Below are positions 13,589 through 19,396 of a stretch of 19,396 nucleotides of DNA, piece after piece. Position 1 is the stretch's first letter, and each line of letters starts with the position of its first letter. Under the pieces are notes generated by a model. It was not told the DNA's origin. It did no database searches and saw only the letters and a program-made list of their open reading frames with translations. The stretch is from Phycisphaerales bacterium (GTDB lineage Bacteria > Planctomycetota > Phycisphaerae > SM23-33): NCBI GenBank assembly GCA_003171235.1, contig PMYM01000150.1:1978-21373 (forward strand). The letters are read 5' to 3'. The translations under genes were made by a program, and so were the position numbers.

Positions 13589-15298
13589 TTATTGAATGAC
13601 CAGTTCGGTGGTCCATTCCTGGCAGTCGTGATGGACCTGGCAAACGCATGGTCCCAGGCCGGGGGCGGTCTGCAGGGGCAGGTTGCGCCCCTCCACTCGC
13701 CAGACCATGTCCCCCACGTTGAAGCTTGCGTCCAGCCAACCCAGTTTGAGCCGCGCCTCCAGGCCGGTGTCGGGGCTGGCGGTGTACCGGCCGGCCAAGC
13801 CCAGCAGGCGCGGGCGGTCGTCGCGCACGGCCGGCGGAGGGTCGCTTCGGCCAAAGAAGATGCTGCCCGAGTGCAGTTGCGCCCAGCGGGCAGAGGGCAC
13901 CTCGATAAGCCGCACGCCGCAGTCGCGGTCGCCGGCAACCTGCACTTCCAGCCGACAGTCGGAGTCGATGGTGCCGGTGACGCGCAGGCGGGCAGTGCCC
14001 TCGCGGGCGGCGCGGAAGTAATCACCCGCCAGGGCGTCGTCGGATAGCAGCAGCGAGCAGTCCTGGCTGGAGAGGCGCACCGAACCACCGTATCGCCGCC
14101 AGGTCTGGCCGCTGTCCAGGCTCAGCTCGACCACGTGCCCCATCGGCTGGCCCGGCGAAAGCACCGACAGGCAGGGCCCCAGCCGGCGCGGCACGGAGAG
14201 AAAAAAGTCCTCCCCCAGGCTGGCGACATTGAAGGCGGCCAGGTTGTACGGGCTGGCACTGTACTGGCCGGCCTCGTTGAGGGCCCACTTGCGGTAGACC
14301 TCCGCCACCGCCGGCCAATCCGAAGACAGGTGCCGGACGTATTGGCGGTAGTCTTCCCCGGCGCGGGCGGGGTTCCAGCAAGGCTGCAGCGGCAGCGTGC
14401 ATTCGTAGCGTTTGATGTCGCCGCGCAGCAGCAGCCCCGGCCGGCTGGGGCGGCGGCGCAGCACGATCTTGCCCGCCCAGAGGTTACTGCGCGAAAGGTC
14501 GAGCTTCTGTCCAGGCGCGGCCAGGCGGACGTTGTGCTTTCGTCCGGTTTGCCCCGGCCGGTAGAACACCAGCCCGCGATACAAAATCCCGTTGACCAGG
14601 TGAGCGCAGCCCTTGACCTCCAGGCCGGCCAGGCCGGCGATTTTCATGACGGCCTCGGCCAAGGTTAGACCCTGCAGGTTGATGGGCGGAGGGTGCACCC
14701 CTCCGGCCAGGCTCTCCAGTTCCGCCTCGGAGGGGCCCCAGATGCCCGCCTCCACGTGCGCCACCAGCAGGTACTGTAGGATCTGGGCCACCGACCAGGG
14801 CCCCCCGCCGCCGGCGACGAACAGGCGGCAAAGCCGGCCCAGCACCAGGCTCTCCGCCGGGCTGGCCAGGCCGTCGTCCTCGTCATTGAAGACCAGCCTG
14901 CCGGCTGGGAAAAAAACGGCGGCGCCGTTTTCCCGCTGCCATCGCCCGGTGAGAGCCCTGGATAGCCGCACGGCCAGCAAGTCCTCGGCCTCCAGTGCCA
15001 ACTGCTCGACTTCGCTGCCCAACTCCAAGAGCTGCCGCACGGCAACGCCGTCGAACACCACCTGCTTTCCCAGGCGAAGCTCGATCCGGCTGCCGATGGG
15101 CGGCAACGGCAAAGGCGAGCCGATGCGCCCCGGCTGGGCAAGGGCGATCCGGGCCCAGCCGAATCGTGGCGCCGGCAGCACCGACCAGCCCTGCGTCTGG
15201 AGCGCCGGCTCAGCCCGGCCATCGACGTACACAACCGGAGGCGCCGGGGTAAGCACGCCGGCGAAGGCCTTGGCAGGATGCACATCAAGTGGATTCAT
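13589..15298 (-). CDS. Phage tail-hub-like structural protein (569 aa)
   Basis: The N-terminal ~130 residues have the feel of tail-hub or late-control (gpD-like) proteins: a beta domain with 'GSRIELRLGKQVVFDGVAV', then 'LQGLTLAEAVMKIAGLAGLEV' (about 217-240), the pattern seen where hub proteins describe a local solution step. The second half is beta-rich, with 'VVELSLDSGQTWRRYGGSVRLS'. No enzyme motif is visible. GAGG lies 6 nt before the ATG. The assignment to the hub is by resemblance only and needs structural comparison. It is the longest intact gene of the minus-strand operon apart from the receptor-binding gene. Confidence 0.7.
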   Translation of the reverse strand: MNPLDVHPAKAFAGVLTPAPPVVYVDGRAEPALQTQGWSVLPAPRFGWARIALAQPGRIGSPLPLPPIGSRIELRLGKQVVFDGVAVRQLLELGSEVEQLALEAEDLLAVRLSRALTGRWQRENGAAVFFPAGRLVFNDEDDGLASPAESLVLGRLCRLFVAGGGGPWSVAQILQYLLVAHVEAGIWGPSEAELESLAGGVHPPPINLQGLTLAEAVMKIAGLAGLEVKGCAHLVNGILYRGLVFYRPGQTGRKHNVRLAAPGQKLDLSRSNLWAGKIVLRRRPSRPGLLLRGDIKRYECTLPLQPCWNPARAGEDYRQYVRHLSSDWPAVAEVYRKWALNEAGQYSASPYNLAAFNVASLGEDFFLSVPRRLGPCLSVLSPGQPMGHVVELSLDSGQTWRRYGGSVRLSSQDCSLLLSDDALAGDYFRAAREGTARLRVTGTIDSDCRLEVQVAGDRDCGVRLIEVPSARWAQLHSGSIFFGRSDPPPAVRDDRPRLLGLAGRYTASPDTGLEARLKLGWLDASFNVGDMVWRVEGRNLPLQTAPGLGPCVCQVHHDCQEWTTELVIQ

Positions 15299-15374
15299 GT
15301 TTGCCTCGTTGGTTCGGGTCTTTCAGCCGGCCAGTCGCCGGTTCGCCAGGCGGCCAGGGTGGGCAGTTCTCGGA

Positions 15375-15701
15375 TCAATGGTCTGTCTCCACTGTCGGAT
15401 CCTCGACCGGAGCCAAGGGCACGGTCTTGCCGGCCAGGGCGTGGCCCGAGTCGCCCAGGAACTTGATCTGGCCATCGCGGAGAAAGAAGTGGCAGCGGGG
15501 CGCGTAGGTGTGGCGGTAGGCCAGCACGGACGGCGAAAACGTCGGCCGGGCCATGTCGCCGTTGAAGGTCCATTTGGGGCCGCCCGGCTTGAGCAAATGC
15601 TCGACGGGGATGACGTGATAACGGCCGCAGCCGGGGCAGGTGAACGAATAACCCAGGGCCTCGCCCTTTCCCGTTCGCACTTTTCGGATGACGTTGCTCA
15701 T
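15375..15701 (-). CDS. DUF6527 family phage-associated protein
   Basis: The 108-aa protein has a CPGC zinc-ribbon-like pair (C22, C25) followed by 'GRYHVIPV'. It ends with the family hallmark 'CHFFLRDGQIKFLGDSGHALAGK' pattern (C70 to K92). DUF6527 proteins are frequent in prophage tail and lysis regions, sometimes misnamed ammonia monooxygenase. Their function is unknown. GGAAG precedes the ATG. It lies between the secreted 318-aa gene and the tail-hub-like gene. Confidence 0.88.
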   Translation of the reverse strand: MSNVIRKVRTGKGEALGYSFTCPGCGRYHVIPVEHLLKPGGPKWTFNGDMARPTFSPSVLAYRHTYAPRCHFFLRDGQIKFLGDSGHALAGKTVPLAPVEDPTVETDH

Positions 15702-15734
15702 GGTTTCTTCCAGGCCACAGGCTACAGGCGCGGG

Positions 15735-16691
15735 CTAGTTCCCTTGCCACAATGGCCGCAGGCCCGGATAGGTCCATATGGTTTTCACGGACATCGCGGC
15801 CACTTGCCAGTAGGGCAGGGCGTTGGGGTCGGCCTGGTCGCTGTAGTGAATGAGCAGCGGCGCACAGTCGCCCGGGCAGGCCTGCAAGCCCCAGGCCGCC
15901 CAGGTGGTCAACATGCCGAAGCGGTATCGCCATTGGGCCGAATCGTCATACCAGGCGGCGCAGCCCTGGCTGATGCTGATTGTGCGACTGGCGTCCACCC
16001 CCAGCCGCCAATGGGCCGAGTTCATCGTGTTGAAGGGGCTGTATGTGTCGCGGTGGTCGTATGCCCCGGTTGAGACGCCGTCAAAGAGCACGCCCGGTGA
16101 GACCGAGCTTCTCTCCGCATGTTCGTAGGCGATGACCTTCAGCGTCCAGGGGTTTGTTGCTTGGCGTATTGGGGCGAGGAACGCGGTCCATAAGGTGGGC
16201 CAGTCGTAGGCGGCCGAGGGAAACTGAAACTGGCATTCGTTGTTGGTGATGAGATAGACCGGGCCGGGCGGGTTGGGATAGAGAACTTTCAGCGGGGCCA
16301 GCCGGGCGGCCAGGGCCTTGCCCTGCTGGCTGAAGAACGCCACAGTCATCTGATCGGCGGTCGCGGAATCCGCCGGCCAGTTGCCGTCGACCAAGGCCAA
16401 CTTCGCGCCCTTGGCCGCCACGAGCGCAACATCCTGGGCTATGCTGGGAGAGGCCGGGTGGTAGCCGTCAACGCGAACGCTGGCCACGATCCAGTCGCCG
16501 TAGTAATTCGGATCGAGTTGGGCCGAAACGGGAACGGTTCGCTGGCCCCAGGTGGCCAGGAGGGGCAAGGGGCGGCTGGCGGGGGCCTGGGTGGTCGGCG
16601 CAGTGACAACCGCCGAACTAGAGCTGAGGCAGTTTGCCATGAACGACAAGGCAGCAGTCAGAACCAGCATCGGCAACAGCAAACTCTTCAT
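15735..16691 (-). CDS. Secreted protein of unknown function (318 aa)
   Basis: The N-terminus MKSLLLPMLVLTAALSFMANC is a signal peptide. The residue before Cys21 is Asn, so the lipobox is non-canonical; it may be an atypical lipoprotein or a type I signal. A Thr/Ser/Pro linker (about 25-50) precedes a domain with 'YYGDWIVASVRVDGYHP', 'VYLITNNECQFQFP' and 'YEHAERSSVSPGVLFDG', which suggests a TIM-barrel-like carbohydrate-active fold, but no catalytic pair is certain. GGGAGA (minus strand) 7 nt before the ATG at 16691 fixes the start. The longer upstream frame is not supported. The stop is TAG. Confidence 0.78.
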   Translation of the reverse strand: MKSLLLPMLVLTAALSFMANCLSSSSAVVTAPTTQAPASRPLPLLATWGQRTVPVSAQLDPNYYGDWIVASVRVDGYHPASPSIAQDVALVAAKGAKLALVDGNWPADSATADQMTVAFFSQQGKALAARLAPLKVLYPNPPGPVYLITNNECQFQFPSAAYDWPTLWTAFLAPIRQATNPWTLKVIAYEHAERSSVSPGVLFDGVSTGAYDHRDTYSPFNTMNSAHWRLGVDASRTISISQGCAAWYDDSAQWRYRFGMLTTWAAWGLQACPGDCAPLLIHYSDQADPNALPYWQVAAMSVKTIWTYPGLRPLWQGN

Positions 16692-16767
16692 TTCCGTTCT
16701 CCCTTCATTTAGTTTTTTCGTCCTACCATTTTCCCAGGCGACCGCCTGAGACGGCCTCCAGTAGTTT

Positions 16768-17034
16768 TCACTCATGGCAGTTTGCCGGGTCGGCCGGCTG
16801 GCTCGCCTGCGTTGTCGGCCCGCCGTCGTAGCAGCCGGGCGTTGTCCCGTCCGGGGCCGTGTTGGGAGCGAAGCACCCGGCCAGGGCCAGCAGGACAAAC
16901 ACAAAGCTGAAAGCTAAAAGCTTAAAGCTGAAATGGGAACGAAGGGCGGCCATGCCACGGTCCCGCCACTGGCGCCGTTGCCTGTTGCCTGTTGCCTGTT
17001 GCCTCTCGCCCGCAATCGCAAGAATCGTTTTCAT
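16768..17034 (-). CDS. Small lipoprotein whose signal region contains a repeat element
   Basis: The 88-aa frame starts MKTILAIAG and runs through a basic stretch (residues ~10-35). It then gives a hydrophobic run ending in LLALAGC (Cys54) and a short Cys/Pro/Thr mature part. GGAAGGAA lies 7 nt before the ATG at 17034. An internal ATG at 16953 would give a standard signal peptide (MAALRSHFSFKLLAFSF...AGC) but has no good ribosome-binding site. The basic stretch is encoded by four tandem GTTGCCT words, and part of the hydrophobic core by AAGCTGAAA-type words, both parts of the repeat element listed here. The mature function is unknown. Confidence 0.65.
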   Translation of the reverse strand: MKTILAIAGERQQATGNRQRRQWRDRGMAALRSHFSFKLLAFSFVFVLLALAGCFAPNTAPDGTTPGCYDGGPTTQASQPADPANCHE

Positions 17035-17076
17035 GTCGTTGTTCCTTCCGCTTTCAGCTTTCAGCTTTCAGCTTTT
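16903..17076. repeat. Word-repeat inverted element E5, inside a gene start
   Basis: The left arm (16903-16933) is AAGCTGAAAGCTAAA words. The right arm (17051-17076) is CAGCTTT heptamers, the inverse. Between them are four exact tandem GTTGCCT heptamers (16977-17004). The right arm lies upstream of the lipoprotein ribosome-binding site, and the rest lies in its first ~45 codons, in frame. Confidence 0.85.
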
Positions 17077-17101
17077 CCTCATGCCGCCTTGCGATCCGCA
17101 C

Positions 17102-17623
17102 TTAACTTGGAAGCCCTGTGGAGTATCCGAGCGTCCACCAGGTATTGGCCGCGATCTGCACCAGAATCACAGAACCGCTGGGGGCGATCACTACGCCCGC
17201 GTTGGCCGCGCCGCCGTTTAGGGTTCCCCCGGCATTGGGGTACAGGTGGAAGATGTTGCCGGCGCTGGCGTTTTGTATGAACACCATCGTGGCGGCGGCG
17301 GGCAGGATGACGCCCTTGGCGTTGTTGTTGCTGGTGACGGTGACGATCTGGGCGGTGATTGCAGCCGCGTCATCCTTGGTCGAACCGGTGGCAGCCAGAT
17401 TTGCCTGCACGTCGGGTTTGACGTAGCGGAAGCCGGCGATGTCCTTATTGGCGTCGACAACGACGGCCTTCGAGGCGAGGACCGTGCCGGGCGTCACGCC
17501 GGCCAGTGTGTTGACCTGGGCGGCCGTGGCGGTGACGTTGGAGAGCTTGTCATCGGTAAAGGTTACGTTGGCCCCCAGGCTGGCGACGACGCCGCTGCCG
17601 GTGAAGGCCTTGGCCGTGGCCGC
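17102..17623 (-). CDS. C-terminal domain of the receptor-binding protein, after an in-frame amber
   Basis: Directly after the TAG at 17624-17626 the same frame stays open for 173 residues. It starts 'AATAKAFTGSGVVASLG' and includes 'VTATAAQVNTLAGVTPG' and 'ASKAVVVDANKDIAGFR', a repeat-type motif common in phage tail and virion proteins. It ends with a beta-rich 'IFHLYPNAGGTLNG' domain and a TAA. No ribosome-binding site precedes the internal GTG at 17497, so it is best read as the continuation of the upstream gene. It would be made only by readthrough or suppression, unless the TAG is a mutation or sequencing error. Confidence 0.7.
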   Translation of the reverse strand, partial: AATAKAFTGSGVVASLGANVTFTDDKLSNVTATAAQVNTLAGVTPGTVLASKAVVVDANKDIAGFRYVKPDVQANLAATGSTKDDAAAITAQIVTVTSNNNAKGVILPAAATMVFIQNASAGNIFHLYPNAGGTLNGGAANAGVVIAPSGSVILVQIAANTWWTLGYSTGLPS

Positions 17624-19267
17624 CTAGACGCCCTTGCCGCTGCCGCTGGTGGCTATGGCTGTGCGGTGGATGACACTGAGCGAGTCGGTCAGGGTGAGGG
17701 CGTTCACATTGGCGGCGGCCCCGACGCGGCAGCCATGCAGTTTCGCCCCGGTCAGTTGGATGGGGGCGTTGAGTTGGGTGATGTCGCAGTCGATCAGCGT
17801 GCCCCCGATGATTCCGCCGGCGGTGTGGCCCGAGCCGAAGGGATTTACGCTGGCCGACCCGTCGGCCTTGACGTAGCAGCGTTCCAGACGGCCGGTGATC
17901 TTGCCGATCGCGCCGCCCGGGTTGCCGTTGTTGCGATTGCCGGCGAAGCTGCCGTAGTCGCCCCAGCAGTCGCGGAGTGTGCCTGCGATCTCCCGGCCCA
18001 TCGCAAAGGACCGGCCGCCGCCAGTGCACCTCTCCAGCAAGGCGGTGGAACTGATACCGATGGCGTCTGCGGCACAGCCGCCAAAGGCCAAATCGCCCGC
18101 CACGCAGTCGCGCAGGGTGCCGGTGATCCAGGAAGTGGTGCCGGTGGCCAGGCCGTCGCCGCCGAAACAGGAGGTCATGCCCACGCACTTGCAACGTTCC
18201 CAAGTGCCGACCATGGACTTGTTCAGGTGGACGTTCCAGGCGTAGTGTGTGGCAGTGCAGTCCTGCCAGAGCCCGTCAAGGTCGTAGCCTCTGGCCCATA
18301 CCGGCCGGCCGCCGGTGGTGTTTCCCGGATCAGGCGTAGCCTGGGCGATAAAGTTCATCCGGCGATAGACCGAAAGCGGATTGTTTGTCAAAATTACCAG
18401 CCCGTCGTTGCCCGCCTGGCCGGTGGTCCAGGTCCCCAGGCCGGTGTTCTCGATGGTGAAGCCGGTGAGCCGCACGTCGGCGGCGGTCTGTCCCACCGTG
18501 CCAAAGGAAGTGGCCACGCCGGCGGCAACCTCGCCCGCACAGGTAATCACGGTGTCGTCGGGTGAGTTGGGAGCCAAAGCTACCAGATCAACGTAGCTCG
18601 TATCCAACACCAACGCCTGGTTTGCCGCCACGGCCGTCAGGGCGTAGCGGCCGGGGGGAATGAGGACAACTGCCCGGTTGGTGGCGGAAAGGGCGTTGCC
18701 GCCGGGAGTGAGGGCCTTGGCGGCGGCGTAGGCGGCCAGCAGGTTTTCACCATTGGCCGTGTCGCTTGTTCCACGCTGCACGATAATGGTCGAGTCCGAG
18801 GCGAAGGAGCAATTGACCAGGGTGCTGAATATGGTCCGCCCGCGGCAGTCGGTCATGTCGGCAAAGCCGTAGGCCCCGGAGGCCGCAGCGATGCTGGCCA
18901 GGGGGATATGGGGAATCGCGGCGACATCCGGGAACCCCGTTTGATTCACAGTCAACACGCCGGCGGCGGTGAGATAGATGTAATTGGTCGCATCGTCGGC
19001 CAGGGCCTGCGCGGCCGAGCCGGCGTAGGGCACCGGCGTCAGGCCGGCCATGAAACTGCCTGCTCGGACGCCGAAGGTGAGGTCGCCGTCCTTGTACACG
19101 CGGAGGTCGCCGGCCCGCCGCGCGATGTCAAGCAACCTGAACAGCATCTTGTAGAATGAGAGGTGGTAGGGCGACTGGCCGGTGGGGATGTACAGCACTT
19201 CCTGAGCGGCGTCGTTTGTCCCTGATAGCGCGGCAAGCTCTGCGTCAGTCGGATATGTTTCAGCCAT
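17624..19267 (-). CDS. Phage-tail receptor-binding-type beta-helix protein
   Basis: The 547-aa protein has a short N-terminal adaptor ('YPTDAELAALSG', then 'LYIPTGQSPYHLSFYKMLFRLLD') and a beta domain with 'YAGSAAQALADDATNYIYLTAAG' character. A long Gly/Thr-rich pectate-lyase-like beta-helix (about 140-510) follows, in which 'LRDCVAGDLAFGG', 'LERCTGGGRSFA', 'LRDCWGDYGSFAG' and 'LIDCDITQ' mark successive rungs. This is the layout of tail spikes and fibres that bind surface glycans. AAGGAG lies 7 nt before the ATG. The frame ends in TAG, but the same frame continues into a virion-type C-terminal domain. It is the first gene of the leftward phage-like operon in this window. Confidence 0.85.
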   Translation of the reverse strand: MAETYPTDAELAALSGTNDAAQEVLYIPTGQSPYHLSFYKMLFRLLDIARRAGDLRVYKDGDLTFGVRAGSFMAGLTPVPYAGSAAQALADDATNYIYLTAAGVLTVNQTGFPDVAAIPHIPLASIAAASGAYGFADMTDCRGRTIFSTLVNCSFASDSTIIVQRGTSDTANGENLLAAYAAAKALTPGGNALSATNRAVVLIPPGRYALTAVAANQALVLDTSYVDLVALAPNSPDDTVITCAGEVAAGVATSFGTVGQTAADVRLTGFTIENTGLGTWTTGQAGNDGLVILTNNPLSVYRRMNFIAQATPDPGNTTGGRPVWARGYDLDGLWQDCTATHYAWNVHLNKSMVGTWERCKCVGMTSCFGGDGLATGTTSWITGTLRDCVAGDLAFGGCAADAIGISSTALLERCTGGGRSFAMGREIAGTLRDCWGDYGSFAGNRNNGNPGGAIGKITGRLERCYVKADGSASVNPFGSGHTAGGIIGGTLIDCDITQLNAPIQLTGAKLHGCRVGAAANVNALTLTDSLSVIHRTAIATSGSGKGV

Positions 19268-19288
19268 TGCAAGACTCCTTATTCAATT

Positions 19289-19377
19289 TTCGATGTTCGA
19301 TTTACGATTTACGATTTAACGAAGAGCCCGAGGCATTGCCTTGGCTCCGCACATCGCAAATCGAACATCGTAAATCA
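19289..19377. repeat. Word-repeat inverted element E6
   Basis: The left arm (19289-19318) is TTCGATG and TACGATT heptamers. The right arm (19351-19377) is ATCGNAA-type heptamers in the complementary sense. The core pairs GAGCC (19324-19328) with GGCTC (19343-19347) and holds GGCATTGCCTTGGCTCC (19332-19348), the exact reverse complement of the E1 core 18 kb away. It lies just upstream of the receptor-binding gene. Confidence 0.88.
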
Positions 19378-19396
19378 GTACTGTCCGGTTAGAAGT

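Noticed and set aside
16977..17004. CRISPR-like array from the GTTGCCT tandem copies
   Set aside because: Units are 7 nt with no spacers; this is a simple tandem repeat within a larger inverted element.
17624..17626. Genome-wide or phage-wide TAG recoding
   Set aside because: TAG is used as a plausible final stop in neighbouring genes (hypD, the SUKH gene, 11280, 15735), so a local event or readthrough is more likely.

Overview
The window is GC-rich (clearly above 60% by eye) bacterial DNA. Several features suggest a Planctomycetota (Phycisphaerae-like) chromosome: a stand-alone LigD-type phosphoesterase, tape-measure N-termini starting 'IRAGRAYVEL', and many short hairpin repeats of the type I associate with that group. 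The assignment is an inference. No rRNA or other taxonomic marker is present.

Left part (1-5730): an ordinary host region. The minus-strand cluster hypF-hypC-hypD encodes [NiFe]-hydrogenase maturation factors; hypC and hypD overlap by 4 bp, and the cluster ends at a hairpin near the left edge. A spacer with three perfect hairpins follows. Then come a membrane-anchored protein of unknown function, a convergent stand-alone LigD 3'-phosphoesterase, and a small TPR lipoprotein.

Middle part (5730-10190): a rearranged accessory region. Three imperfect direct repeats of about 450 bp (about 6082-6556, 7397-7851, 9131-9576) each carry the first ~50 codons of a phage tape-measure-like gene on the minus strand, then a shared non-tape-measure tail. 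To the right of each repeat is one unrelated plus-strand gene: a SUFU-family protein, an SPL-like radical SAM enzyme, and an SMI1/KNR4 (SUKH) protein. SUFU and SUKH are both known immunity families of polymorphic toxin systems. A broken copy of the 3' end of a small holin-like gene follows the SUFU gene, and the intact holin-like gene follows the SUKH gene. The repeating order is therefore 'tape-measure start / inserted gene / holin end'. No toxin or recombinase is visible in the window.

Right part (10215-19396): a minus-strand phage-tail-like module. In transcription order it has a beta-helix receptor-binding-type protein with an in-frame amber codon before its C-terminal domain, two secreted or lipoprotein genes, a DUF6527 protein, a 569-aa tail-hub-like protein, two unknown structural-type proteins, and four small genes that look like a lysis cassette (BhlA/UviB-like protein, small lipoprotein, C-terminally anchored protein, holin-like protein). 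No capsid, terminase, portal, integrase or endolysin gene is present, so this is a partial or domesticated element, or the rest lies outside the window.

Across both host and phage-like parts there are six intergenic elements with one architecture: tandem short words (mostly 7 nt), a GC-rich core, then the same words inverted. The words differ between copies. A 17-nt core is identical, in opposite orientations, between the hyp operon and the right end. One copy lies inside a lipoprotein gene and encodes part of its signal peptide.
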